Below, piece by piece: positions 47,334 to 59,781 of a stretch of 64,000 nucleotides of DNA. Under the pieces are notes generated by a model, which saw only the letters and a program-made list of their open reading frames with translations, searched no databases and had not been told where the DNA came from. This DNA comes from Meloidogyne chitwoodi. Taxonomy: Eukaryota; Nematoda; Chromadorea; Rhabditida; Meloidogynidae. A program made the translations under genes and the position numbers. The first letter of the stretch is position 1. Each line of letters starts with the position of its first letter. Location of the stretch: the NCBI GenBank assembly GCA_015183035.1, contig JACZZP010000015.1, positions 310,001-374,000 of the forward strand. The letters run 5' to 3'.

Positions 47334-49289
47334 AAAAAATAAATTATAATATAGTAATAACAAAAAAAAATTACTTTTTTTCTATGATAATATTATATTA
47401 ATAAAAATGTTGATAATTTAAAAAAAATTTTTTTTCTCAACTAAAAAACAACAATATTTTATTTGTTTTATTTTTTTGTTATGTAAAAAGCATAAAATGT
47501 ATTATGTAAATATTGATATTTTATTATTTTGAAATATTTAATATATTTGTTTTTATTTTTTATTTATTTAATGCTTATTTTCTTTTAAAAAAAGCGCCGC
47601 TTAATTGTCAGGTGATTTTTGTTATACAAAAATTTAAAAAAATATAGAAAAATTTTTTGAGACATTAGAGTCTCATTTTTTTGATTTTCGAATGTTTTTC
47701 TTTAAATATAGTAGAGTTAAAATTAAAAACAAAAGGGACAAACATTAGACCCCCCATTTTAATTATCTAATTCTTTTTTTGCCAATTTTTTGCTTATATT
47801 CTCTTTTTAAAAATAAATCTTCACATATCGTCAGCTGCTACAACAACTCTTTAAAACCTCTTGAATTGAAAAAAAGAAGGAAAAAGCTCAAAAAAGATTT
47901 TTGGCCAGAAGGACACGCTTGGGGGACAGGGTCGATAAAATATTAATAGAAAAGCGGCGAAAAAAATATATAGATTATACTAAAAAATAGAGGAGAGAAT
48001 TAACCGATTCTTCCCTTATCTATATTTTCCTCTCTCTTTTTAACTGTGTTCACATGCATAGAAAGATATATTTACCCCTACACACCCCTTTATATTTTTT
48101 ATTTTATTTTTGTTGTTGTGTGTACATTTTTGTTTCTACTCACATTTTAGTCTTTGCAAACAAATATTCACATACTCTCATTTTTCTTTATTTTTTTAAT
48201 ATTATTTTTATTGACTATTTAATATATTGATAGATTAATAAGCGTTAAGTTTAACTATTAGATTAATTAAATAATTAAAACTTGTTAGGTTTTTAAAGTT
48301 TAATTTTATAACACACTTAGTTTAGTGGATAACGCTTTGGTTTATAACTGAGTGCCTGATGGTTCGAACACTTGTTGGAAAACATTTTTTTTGTTTTAAT
48401 TTCAAAACTAAATTTTTTTAAAAGATTTTTTACGTTAGTTTCTTCTACATTTTGTTTACTATATTTATTTTTTTCCTTTTTGAAACAAGGCTTATTATTA
48501 GCTTATTTATAGAATCACTTCGCTGCAACCTGCCTATTTACGCTATTTAATTTTTCTCCTTTCCTCCTTTTATGGCATCCATTTAAACACTAAATCTTTT
48601 AAAGTTTCTAATTATAGCCTATAAAACTGAGGAAAACATTCATTAGTTCTTTACTAAAGGACAGGTGATGTGTCGGCGCGAAAGAGTTGGCACCGAAACA
48701 TCTTTTTTGTCTTTAAGTCTTTTATTTGTGCAGATCGACTCGGTCCTTTTTAGGAAAAATAATCCACATATTAGAGCTTTCGTTGGTATAGGAATTATTT
48801 TTTTAAGTTGAAAAACAAAATACTTATGCCATAAAAACTAACTTTTGCGCTGGCGCCGAGATGACCAACCTAATACATTTTATTTGCGCTTTATTTGTTT
48901 TTCTTTTTTTTTTCAATTTCTTTATCCATAGATAAGCATATTGAAGGATTGTATTCTAGTAAATAAAAAGAGTAAAGGAACTAGGCAACCATACCCGTAT
49001 ATGTTCTTTTTTGCCAAAAAAAATTTAGCTAGTTTACGCCATTTTTTTTTAATTTTTTAAAAATATTCTTTTTTAATTGAGGGATTTTTAATAATGACTT
49101 TTATACATAAAAGTATGTATTTTTATGTAAATAACTTTAAAAAATACAAAGAATTAATTTGATAGGACGTTTCGACGCGCATATCATAAACTTGTCAAAA
49201 ATCCTTGTTTTCATAATATATTTTTTACATTTTATCACTAAATTCAATTTTTTCTAGAGAATTTTTTAAATATACTACAAAAAATAAAA
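47334..49289. other. Two-kilobase intergenic region
   Basis: Noncoding. It contains a tRNA-like element at 48305-48380 and GC-bearing words GTCGGCGCGAAAGAG and GCTGGCGCCGAGATGA near 48672-48860. The promoter of the Ser/Gln-rich gene should lie near 49000-49289. Nothing else recognised. Confidence 0.5.
48305..48380 (+). repeat. tRNA-like element (Ile/Arg-like head), degenerate
   Basis: A box TTAGTTTAGTGGATAACGC near 48317-48335 and B box GGTTCGAACAC at 48361-48371. A 3-bp D-stem GTT/AAC and a wobble-rich anticodon stem with loop TTTATAA can be drawn. The T-stem fails. A divergent functional tRNA cannot be excluded, but it is unlikely. Confidence 0.45.
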
Positions 49290-50389
49290 ATGGATTTAAT
49301 CAATACAGGAGAGGAGCAACAATCTCAACAACATCAGCAAAGAACAAATAGCTGTAACCCATTTATTATAGGCGGTGAAAAACCTGGAACTGCGACTAGT
49401 AGTGATGCGATGAGTAGACCAAGTTTGATTTCTTCTCTTTGGTCAATACAAGTTCAGGTTTCTATTTTTTAAATTTCTTCAAATTTCTTCAAATAGAATG
49501 AAGGTTCTGCTTCTGATTTTCCAATGATGGAAGGTTGTGGTTCACAGCAATCTCTTCCTGAAGTTGCTACAGCTTGTGTTGGGGGAGGTACTTCCTCTTC
49601 TGCTTTTCAACATTGTAATGGTTATTCGAATACTTTGGGATGTGAGACTAATAATAATGCTGAACAAATAAGTGCCGATTTAGCTAGTGGAGCTATTTTA
49701 CCATTGGAAATGCATAATCGGTCAACTAATTGTCATCAGTTACCTTTACGTCCTGCTAAAAGTTTATCAGGTTTTTTCTTTAAAATTTTAGAAAAAAATT
49801 TTTTTGGGATTTTTGGTTCTGATGTATTTTTTGTCCACTGGACAAAATGGTCAGAGAGCAAAAATGGTTACGAAGTAAATTTTTCTTTTTGACTACATTT
49901 TGAACAGTCAAAATTTTTTTTTGATTGTGCAAGATGCTTAAAAGGGTTAGACCATAATGAAGCTGACCATTTTGTTTAAATTTTTTTTTTAAAATTTTTT
50001 TGTTTTTGACAGATTTGCGTTCTCAGGCAAATTCGGTTATGCCCTATCATCATCATCAACATATTCCTTGTGATCAAAATGATCAATATATTCATTCATT
50101 TAGGCGATTGACTGAAACAGGCGCTTATTATAATATGTTGAGTCGACAACAGAGAGATTCTCAGGTTAAAAGGAAAACATCAAAAATCAGAATTTTTGGC
50201 ATTTTGTCCTTTTTTAACTTTAAATAATATTTTTTAATTATTATGTTTATACTTTAGATATGTGAATGGCTACAAAAATTAAATGTTAACAGCGGTGGAG
50301 CAGAAACGAGTGGAAGTGAAAGCCCTTCTCAAGAATTTTATCAACAACAAAGGCCACACTTTCAACGGGCAGATACTACAGACCAATAA
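49290..50389 (+). CDS. Ser/Gln/His-rich protein of unknown function
   Basis: Four exons, 49290-49457, 49497-49770, 50013-50164 and 50258-50389, join in phase to 241 residues. It starts MDLINTGEEQQSQQHQQRTN and is largely disordered, with Ser, Gln, Asn and Gly runs and a His cluster (YHHHQH). The C-terminal third has more order: SFRRLTETGAYYNMLSRQQR then ICEWLQKLN. No signal peptide, transmembrane segment or zinc motif is visible. The composition suggests a nuclear or RNA-associated regulatory protein, but that is only a guess. It converges with the Tyr-rich gene on the other strand. Confidence 0.6.
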
Positions 50390-50988
50390 ATAGAGAAAAT
50401 AAAGGTTTTGTTAAAATATACATACATTTTTTAATTAATTTTTTTCTTATTTTTTCAATGTCTCTCTCAATTTTCTATACTATTTTCATGACTTTTCCCG
50501 TCCCATAGCTAAACGAATATTTTCTCATAAAAACAGGGTAACTCTAATTAAAATATTATAATGCCCGAGGGTATAGAATAAAAGGAGTTGACATTTTGTC
50601 CAATTTTTACTATTGACGTTTTGTCAAATTTTTGAAAATGACATTTTGTCCAATTTTGCTTTAACTTCAGGCATTATTCCTAATATTGTTTTATAATAAA
50701 ACTTTAATTTTATGTAATTTTAAAAAGTTTTTTATTTATGAAAGTACCAAAATTTAATTTAATAAAGCTTTACTTTCTCAAGGATGTTTTTTACTCTCTC
50801 TCTCTACATAAATTAAATAATTTTATTTTTTTAGAAAAAATAGTTTATTTTGTCACATTTTAATTAAAATTTACAAAATTTTTTTTGTAAAAGATCATTT
50901 GAGTCTATATATAATTTTGAGAAAAAAATCTAGTAAAATTTAGTTGATTTTATTTTGTTTTTGAATATTCTATAATTTCTTTATTTTT
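50390..50988. other. Convergent spacer with GACATTTTGTCC repeats
   Basis: Two stop codons face each other 600 bp apart. At 50588-50660 three copies of TTGACATTTTGTCCAATTTT with variations occur, the complement of the word in the chloride-channel introns. Confidence 0.55.
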
Positions 50989-51927
50989 TTAATTCCAATA
51001 GTAATAAGTTGCCCAGTAATTAAATGGATAATTCCAATGCTTTTGGTTATGAAAATCTTTGCAATTGGCGCTGTTTGTTTCCTAAAAAATTTTTAAAATT
51101 TAAATTGCCTTTTTTCTACAAAATGAGAGGCAAAAGTTAAATTAGTGACTGTCTGACCATTATGTCTTTTGACCATTTTAAGGTTAAAAAGGAAAAATAG
51201 GGGAAATATCCAATTTATAAATTATAAAAAAATTACCTTTCTTTCCCTTGTATTAATTGCTGGAAAGTTTGAATGTTTTCCAGTCCAATAAACATTTCTC
51301 TTTAAAAATTAAAAATAAATTGAAATTATTTTTTAAATTTTTTTACCGGATCTCCAAAATAAGTTTCTTGATTGAACGATGGACGAGTACTATAATAAAA
51401 ATAATTCCAATTTGGAGTGTATTTTCCACCAAAAGGAGTTACTTGAGTTACTGGAGTTACAAAAGATGTTGAAACAGTTGGTTTAAGCTTAAAAATTAAA
51501 AATAACTTTTTCAGTTTTGCTCCTAAATATATGAAATTTTGCACAAATGTGAAGCTTATGATAAACTAATTATCCAAAAATTTTAGATTTTTTGGATAAA
51601 AATTAAGGGAGTTATAAGCAAAGTTGATCAAGTTGACCGGTGACCTTATGGAAACACTATTTTTACTTTTTTGGTTATAACTTTGTTGATATAGAATTAA
51701 AAATTTTGAACTTAATGTATTAACTGGATAACCCATTGCTTGATATTTATGTTAAATTTTATTCAGATTGCTTCATTTTTGATAAAGTTATTTAATTTTT
51801 TATCTGATAAACTGTTTACCACGCCTAAAGGTCTAGGACGACAGTCAACTCTATTTGATTGAATTATTGTTGGAATACAATAACGACGAGCTCTATGTCC
51901 AGCAGCAAAAGAATTTGGAGCATCCAT
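50989..51927 (-). CDS. Small Tyr/Asn-rich protein of unknown function
   Basis: Four minus-strand exons (51820-51927, 51347-51487, 51237-51299, 50989-51081), all in phase 0, give 134 residues. It starts MDAPNSFAAGHRARRYCIPT. It is rich in Tyr, Trp, Asn and Pro, with motifs NWNYFYYSTRPSFNQETYFG and FNYWATYYYWN at the very end. It has no signal peptide or membrane helix. The aromatic short-motif style recalls small axonemal or sperm structural proteins of animals, but I do not recognise a family. The intron 51488-51819 is the longest one. Confidence 0.65.
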
Positions 51928-52554
51928 TTTTTTTATTTTTTTTTTAAATAAAATTTCTTGAAAATAAAATTGTGCTTTTCAACAGATATTTTAAAATATT
52001 TGTGTTGGCTTTTTCTTTTTAAAAGATCAATTAAAAAAAAAATTTGTTCACAAAGAGGTTGACTCGTGATCACATTTTTTTTATATTTAATTTATTTTTT
52101 ATTTTTATTTTTACGTATGTCATCAAATTTTTTTAGATTTCTATTTGTTGATCTTTGAAAGTTGATATTTTGGGTAAGAATTGTTAAAATATTTTTAACT
52201 ATTCTTTTCTTTTAACTTTTTCTGAAGAATAAATATCTTTTGAATTTAAAAAATTTTAAATTAGGACATTTTCGAAGTTAATGGACATTTTGACATTTTG
52301 GTCAATAGACATTTTGAAATTTTAGTCAATGGACATCTTGGACAATAAATTTTAGTCACTAGACATTTTGTCAATAAGATGTTATGGATAATGGCATTAT
52401 ACAAATTTTGACAATTTGTCATATATTCATTTAAGTTGATCAAAATACCCAAAACATAGTTTATTATAAAAGCAGAAATTTTCTTCTTTCCCCTTCATTC
52501 CTTTTATATCCAAACTTTGTTTCTCATATCAACAACTTTAATTAAAGCTACAGT
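51928..52554. promoter_or_regulatory. Divergent promoter region with GACATTTTG repeats
   Basis: It lies between the Tyr-rich gene (-) and the small membrane protein (+). At 52262-52430 there are about seven loose copies of GGACATTTTG or GACATTTTGTCA spaced 15-25 bp. No exon seen. Confidence 0.5.
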
Positions 52555-53555
52555 ATGCACTTATTTAATTATCTTCACAAAAACTTTATTATTCTCAATA
52601 TGGCTGTATTATTGTTGTTATTCTTTTTTGGTTAGTTTTTTTTTAATAAATTTTTTTTAAAATTAAACTTTTTATTTAGTGGGTTGTTTTACTCTCTCTT
52701 CAATTGAGCAAATGAAAGGAACAGAAATGGCATACAGGGTTAATTATTTTAATTTTACTTTTTTAAGTACATAACTCTTTAATTTTTTATTTTTAAGGTG
52801 AAACGTGATGATGGGCTTCCTGATGAAAATTCTCAAGTAGTGGTTGACCCTCCCATAAAGATTGACCCTCCAGTTGTAAAGCCGCCGCCTCCTTCGACTA
52901 TTAATACAAAATCTAAACCGTTGGATTATAGTTAGGAGTTTTTTCTTTATTAAGTAAACTTATCTATCTACCAAATCAGAAAAATTGAAATTATGGTTTA
53001 GTTAAGGGTCTGAATATAACAGTGACAAGAGAAAAACATAATTTGCTAATATAAACATGAAAATTAAAAAACAAAAGGGGAATAAGCTCATTTTGGAGAA
53101 TTCAAGTAGCATCATTTTTCAAGTTTTGTGCAGAAATTTTTATTGTTTTAATTTTCTCTTTTCAAGTTTGTAAACTTAAGTTTATTGACTGTAAAGAAAA
53201 GTTTATTTGTTTTTACTTTTTAACAAACTTAAGTTTGTTGACTGTAAAGAAAAGTTTATTTATTCTTCTTTTTAGCAAACTTAAGTTGTTGTTTGTAAAG
53301 AGTTTTGTTCTTCTCAAACTTAATTAAGACTATATAACACTATCTCATTAGTCTTAACACATGGGGGAGTGCAATTAAATTAATTAACATTTTTAAAATA
53401 AACTAATTTATTTTATTTTTTTTTCAGAATTATTACGTAAAGTTGTTGCTATTATTTCAACCACCTTGTTTCTTTTATCTAGTATTTTCTTAATTGGTGT
53501 TATATTTGGAGGGATTTGTTCGCGTCGTGTGAAGGTTAGGTATAGCAAGGCATAA
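52555..53555 (+). CDS. Small type-I membrane protein
   Basis: Four exons starting ATG at 52555 or 52600 (same frame). The N-terminus MAVLLLLFFFVGCFTLSSIE is a signal peptide. The short ectodomain has VKRDDGLPDENSQ and a Pro/Val-rich stretch (DPPVVKPPPPSTINT). A transmembrane helix, VVAIISTTLFLLSSIFLIGV, and a basic end SRRVKVRYSKA follow. Total about 125-140 residues. The VKRDD site could be processed by a furin-like protease. No family recognised. The last intron (about 52935-53427) is filled with AAACTTAAGTTT-type repeats at 53160-53330. Confidence 0.65.
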
Positions 53556-53924
53556 AAGAAGAAGAGAAGTAATAAAAAAATAATAATAAATATTGTATTT
53601 AATTATTTGTTTTTATTAAATTTTATAAAAAATTAATTACAATTATTAAAAATATAAAAAAATCAAAGAAAAATATACAAATTTAAGGGTGTAAAATTAG
53701 GGGAAATATTTTAAAGAAAAATTGCAGTCAGAAAAAAAATTTTTTTGGTAAGACCTAAAAATTAAAAAAATCTTTTAGGTACGAATAAAGAGTATTTTTG
53801 CGGATTAAAATTTTCCAAAAAATTTTTTTTTAATTTATTTTTTCTAAATCAATTAAAAAATCCGCAAAAAAATATATATAATGAAAAATACATATTTAGA
53901 TACATTTTTTTTAAACAAAAAAGA
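53556..53924. other. Convergent spacer
   Basis: AT-rich DNA between the 3' end of the small membrane protein and the 3' end of the bHLH gene. AATAAA-like words occur on both strands. Nothing coding. Confidence 0.5.
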
Positions 53925-56900
53925 TTAAGCTGTCCCAGCCATATTATTATTATTATTAAAAGAATATGGATAAAGTAAAGGAAGTGAAGGAATTAATCCA
54001 TTAAGTGACAAATATTCATCAACTTTTGATTTTTTATTATTATTTTCTTCTTTTTTGTGTTCCTTTTTGGCACAAAATTGATCAAAATTTAAATTCTTTT
54101 CTTTTTCTTCATAACTAATTTGTTGTACATTTGATTCTTTTAAATTTGATTCATTATTTAAATTTATTAAATTTTCTCCATTTCTTTCAGGTTCTTCATT
54201 CCCTTTTTGTTGTTTTAATAATAAATTTTTTAGACGTTGATGCTCTACAAGTAAAGCTTCTTTCTTTTTTATTAATTCAACTTTTTGTTCTTCTACAGAC
54301 TAAAAAAGAAAATTAAATAAATAAAAATTAATTTTAAAATTAAAAAATCAATATTTAAATTCGCTTTGATTTTGGACATTTGGTCCCTCGGACATTTAGT
54401 CCTCCCAATAAGAAAAATAAGAATTAAAGGATAAGTAATTGTTTTTAAATATATCGTTAAAATCAACAAACCTAAAAAATTCGTAAATTTTTCCAACACA
54501 ATTAGAGTCTGACTCAAAATAAAATATGACATTTGAGTCAGACTTTTTAATTAAATTTTTCCCCAAAAAAGAATATTAAAAATATTAAGGAAATGTTTGT
54601 CTAGACTTTTTATAATCTCTTGCAATTTATAAAAATTTAATCCGAAAATAAACAAAATTAAAATTCTTGGATTATGACTCATACATTTTCTGCAAAAAAG
54701 GAAGAACAAAGTCCACATAAAAATACTAAAAGCTTTAATAAAATAAAAAAATATTTACTTAGCCAACCACACTTAAAAATAGAGCTTTTTGTTGTTTACT
54801 TTTTTATATTTAAAATTAAAACAAATCTCTCCCACGTCTATAGAAAAAAATATTTTTAGTGCAATTTAATTCTCTTTTACATTTTTTAATTTGCTTTAGC
54901 AAAAATATTTTCTTTGGTGTATAGGATACAATAAAATTGACACTTGAGTCAGAGATTTCAAAAGAATACAATTTTTTCAATTTTATTCCCTCTAAAACAA
55001 ATAAAATTGCGCGGTTGTTTTAATTTAGCAATTTTTAATTTCCAAATTTAATATCTTTTTTGGGTTAAAAACACCCAATTACTTCACACAAAGAATATCA
55101 AAACATGTGACTGACTTTTCCCTTTTTTATCAAAATTTTTTTTTGATTTTTAATAAAGAATTCATCAAAAATAAAAAAAGAGAAATCATAAAATAACTGG
55201 TGATTGAAGCATATTAAAGTTTCTAACTTTTTTATCTAAAACTATTAAAAAAATTGTTGCATATTCACGTGTATTTCAATTGGAACGATAAATCTTTCAA
55301 TTCTATTTTTGCAAGAGAAAAAAGATTAAAAAACAAAAAAGAGAAGTCACATGCGAAAATAGAATGATAAAAAAAGATTAGAGAAAACAAGAAAAACTTG
55401 ATCTGTTCTGCCATTAAGTTTTTAATATAAAACTTTGTTTTTAATATAAAACTTTGTTTTTAAAAAGACTAACAAACAGAGAACAAAAATGAAGAAATAG
55501 AATGATGTATAAAATGAAAAGAAACATAACTTAAAAATTGTTCTGTTATTTGCGGGGTAAATTGGGAGACCACGAGTTATAAACACATAAATATATTATT
55601 TGTAAAGTTATTTATGTTTGTGACACGCGATAAATTAATATTAAAAACTGGTTAGTAGAATAAAACCATAAAATCACCGTTTTTCTTTCACGAGGATGAA
55701 AAAAATTCTTATTAAAGGAAATGAGAGGAAAATATTACTAAAAATAGAGAAAGAACACGATTTTTATTTATTTATTAATTTGTTTTGGGAAAGACGTAAA
55801 ATAATAGATGAGGGTTTTGTCGATATTCGCGCAAAACATTTATATCATATGACAACACAAAAAAATTTTTATTGCGTGTTTTTAATGATTCCCACTCTAA
55901 GGTATTTTACAAAGCGAAAATAAATTTTAATTTTAAATTTTGAAAAAATTACTTGAATATAGTTGCGAGCCCTAGTCAACAAAGAAAGTGTTGTGTCCCT
56001 ATGCACATCACTTTCAGGTGGTAATACAGATTTTAGCGCCTCTAAATGACCACGAAGGTTTGCACGTCTATTCTTTTCAAGTTCATTGTGAGCAGCTCTG
56101 AAAAACAAAATATTTAAGAAAAATATCTATTAAGCAATTTAATAATTTTTCTTTCAATTGATTTTTTAATAACATTTTTTATCCCCCAAAAAAATAAATT
56201 ACTTTAACTCTTTTAATGTGTACTTAAATATTATTTTCAATATAAACAATAATCACATGAATAAAAGTAGCAAAGTCCATCAAACTTTTTTACACAAAAT
56301 CTAAAAAATCATAGCCAAACAATTCTTCTCTTTTTTCCTGTTTTGTTCTTTTATTTATTCGTTTCCCTATTCTTTTATTTTTACACACAAGAAGGGTAAA
56401 GTGAAGAGAAAAAAGAGTCACAGGCCATCATCATCTAAAGTAGCCCCGTCAATTCCTGCCAGCTCACATATCATCGTTTGTAGTTGTCGTCGACACCTTT
56501 ACGCGGAATTCCTCTCTCAACTCCCAAAAAAATTTTTTTGCAGAATTGGAGAGTCAGTCACACGGGACATAACAAAAAAAGTATAGTGGACGAATTTGTG
56601 TTATACGATAAAATGTAATGGTGGAGAGCGCACGAGTAAATAAAAGGAAATTTCGGAAGAAAAAAAGATTATGAGAGGACTGATCAAAAGAGAGAAGAGA
56701 TTATGGCATCCCCATAATATTCACATGCACTGACTTCGCCAATGTACTATGGACCTAGGGTAAGGGAAAATGGCACGATTCCCCTTGTGACTTTACTAGA
56801 GAAAAAAGTTTTTTCTCTATCTTCTTTGTTTCTCTTTTCTTTTTGTTGACTGCCTAAAACACATGTACTAAAAGATATATATTTTCGCATTTATAAAAAT

Positions 56901-58674
56901 TGGTTGATCCAAGAGATCAATGCCAAAGAAAAGTAATGTCTAAAGGTTGAAACATATTTTCGAACCCTATTCACCGCAAACCAAAATATCAACACTGGCA
57001 AGGGATTTGGTGTTGATGTTCTGTTTTCTATGAATAGGGTGGACGTCTTAGAACTGGAAAGGCCCCTTAATTTTTTTAATTTTGTTTAGCTCCTATTGAA
57101 GGTTTAAATCAAATGACTGATTTTATAAACAATCAAATAAGAGATAAACAAACTACAAGTAATGTAGCCTAAGAAAAATAACATCTTTTACATCTCTACT
57201 TTAATAAAACTAAATTTTAATATTTAGTAAAATCTAAACAATCTTTTTTGTAAATTAATAAAAACATTTTTAAAAAAGTTTACTCAGACTTATTAGGTGA
57301 GTCAGACTAAAAGTACACACTATCGTGCAATAAAAGGACACATCAACAACTATAGATAAACTAAAAAATAGAACGAGAAAAAAAGAGGAAGAGAGAGCCA
57401 ACATAGGTATAATGTTTCTCTCTTTTCACAACATTCCATAGAAATAAAAAAAGAACTAGAAAAAAGCAGAGAAAAATAATGTCTAACACACTATTAACTC
57501 TCTTTTCTTTCCTCAAGTTTATTCACGTGCATAGACATGTTGTCCACGTGCTCAGCACACGTGCAGGAAACAAAATATATATATTTATATATATTTTTGT
57601 CGTCGTCAGCCGCCTAGGGATGAAAGTCCTCTCTTTTCGCTAAAGCTTTTTTCGCCCTTTTCTTTCACATTTTTACCCATTTGTGTGTGTATTCCTAACC
57701 GCGTGCCCTTGTGGACGATACACATATATATTTTGTTGTGTATATAATGTCTTGAGTTAAGAGCTAAATGGAAATAGAGGAAAACAAAAATAACAAAAAT
57801 GTTCGTAGGAAGAAAAAATGTATAAAGTGCCTAAAAATAAATAAATATACTTTTAAAAAAAATATACATATAAAATGCTTTAATGCCTGTTAAAATGAAA
57901 ATTGAGACGAAAACGGCACAGAAAAATTATAATGGGGAAATGCGCGTACATATGTATTTAACAAAAATAGGAAACAAAAAATGTCATTTTAAACCGTGTA
58001 ATTTTTAAAAGAGGAGGAATTTTTAAAAATAAATCTTAAAGGTTGATACATTTTAAACTGTTCATTTTAAAATTCTTTTCCAAAAAAAATTTCGGCAAAC
58101 CTGCTTTGTCGACTAGCGCTCGCTCTACGCCCACTACCATGTGAAGCTGAGGGCGATAAATTGCCGTCTAGACTAATTGACAATCGCTGCGCATCTGTCG
58201 TTATCATTGAAGAGCTCGAAGCAATCGAGGAAGAAGATAAATTTGACGTTGATTGACGTTGTTGTTGTGAGTCAATAAGTGTTAATTGTTGTTGTGTTTG
58301 TTGATAATGTTGATGAGGAGAATGAAGACAAGCAAGAACAGTCAAATCAGGCGATGGGGAGGAAGTGGCAGAGAGTGGAGAGGAACGTTGACTTGAACCG
58401 GTAGAACTTTGACCAATATTTGGATCACCGATAAAAGTTCGTAATTTTGGAGCCAAAATTCTGGCCTCGTATTTTTCTTAAAATTAAAAAATTTATAAAA
58501 AAATTTCAGGTGTGTAGTACCGCCAAATTTGGCAGAATTATAACCATCAAAATGTGAAGGTAATTTCTCAATAATAGCACGTTGTTCGATGAGTTTAGCA
58601 GCTCTAAGTAATTGTTCAATACTCAATTGTTGATTAACAACTTGTTGTTGTTGAGAAGTTAAAGAATTGAACAT
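53925..58674 (-). CDS. Mad/Mnt-family bHLH-leucine-zipper repressor
   Basis: Four minus-strand exons (58521-58674, 58101-58476, 55953-56097, 53925-54299) join in phase to 349 residues. Residues about 17-31 read LSIEQLLRAAKLIEQR, the Sin3-interaction helix of Mad and Mnt proteins. A Ser/Gln-rich linker follows. Exon 3 encodes RAAHNELEKNRRANLRGHLE then ALKSVLPPESD and TTLSLLTRARNYIQ, a typical Mad/Mnt basic helix-loop-helix with the DNA-contact residues H, E and RR. Exon 4 continues as a zipper (VEEQKVELIKKKEALLVEHQ, RLKNLLLKQQ) and ends in an Asn-rich tail. Such proteins pair with Max and repress Myc-type targets through CACGTG boxes. Introns 2 and 3 are unusually long for this window (about 2.0 and 1.65 kb) and contain CACGTG sites. 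Confidence 0.9.
57524..57563. promoter_or_regulatory. Triple CACGTG E-box cluster
   Basis: CACGTG occurs at 57524-57529, 57545-57550 and 57558-57563 within intron 2 of the Mad/Mnt gene. This hexamer is the known target of Max-Mad/Mnt dimers, so the site could serve autoregulation; that role is inferred. Confidence 0.55.
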
Positions 58675-59781
58675 TTTTTGAGAAAAATATTTTTATTGTA
58701 TATTTTGGTCTAAAAATCGTCAAAAATAAAAATGGAATTAGAAAGATGAAAAACCTCAGCAAAATTTAGAATTTTATATAGTGAAAAGACCCAAAATATA
58801 AGAAAATAAGATTGTGACAAAATGGAAGAAAAAATTAAAAAAAATTATTTAGTTAAAACATTAAAAAGCCCTTTTGTTGGATACTGCAAAAAATTTATAT
58901 CCTTTAAATAAAATAGTAGTAAATATTAAACACACAAAACTGCATTCCTTTTCTTCTTCTCACACCCGATTCTTTTTGTCTCCTCTTAAGTGAAGAGTGT
59001 CCCGCCCTTTTTTACTTGTTAACGCACAAAGTCAACAGAGAGAAAAATATTTATATGTATGTATAATGTGGTTATTTGGACCGCCTACTCGTTCAAATAA
59101 AAAGTAGCGTGTGATTCTTTTTGGGGAACAACCTTTTTTCTTTAAGGAGCGAAAAAAAAATGTTCAAGGAAGTGAAATTAAAATTCTCTTTAATTTTTAT
59201 TCTAATGTTTCTATTGCTAGTTAGAGGTTTTTCATTCGTTATCTAATCAAATGTGAAAAGGTAGAGAAAATTGATAATAATATGGAGAAAATAGAAGACG
59301 TGTTGATCTTTTCGAATGTTGATATTTAAGGTTTTATAACTTTTTTATATTTCTATCCTTTTTGATGCGTTTTTATTTTTGTAATTCAAGTTTATTTTAG
59401 TCATTTTTGTAATTGAAGGTGTCGATCTTTTGGATGATTGAAATCATAGGATTCATAAGTTAAGGCTAAAAATAAAAATAATATTTACTTAATCCAGATG
59501 ACCTTAATACAAATATTTTTCGAGGCTATAATGGAATGTTGATTTAATGATCGTTAATATTTTGTAACAAAGAAAAATAAACTTGAAAGCCACATCACAA
59601 ATAAAAAAACAATAACCAAAATACTACGTTTTTTAGTATAGTCTGAAAAAAAGACAAAATATTCTTTAGTACAAATAGAAAATGACCAACTTTTTATGCA
59701 AATACTTAGAGTAGACAGCAGAAATTGGCAATATTTTTAAATCAAATTATTACAAAAATAAACATGAATTACAATAATAAA
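58675..59781. other. Upstream region of the Mad/Mnt gene
   Basis: Noncoding 1.1 kb immediately 5' of the minus-strand bHLH gene. It should include the promoter and 5' UTR. I see no exon. TTTTTGTAATTCAAGTTTATTT-type words occur near 59375-59410 and 59570. Confidence 0.5.

Noticed and set aside
55696..55923. 75-residue plus-strand ORF in a long intron of the Mad/Mnt gene
   Set aside because: No recognisable motif; it overlaps intron sequence immediately next to the bHLH exon on the other strand.
56401..56586. 61-residue ORF in the Mad/Mnt intron
   Set aside because: Short, basic, no partner exons; more GC than its surroundings but without support as a gene.
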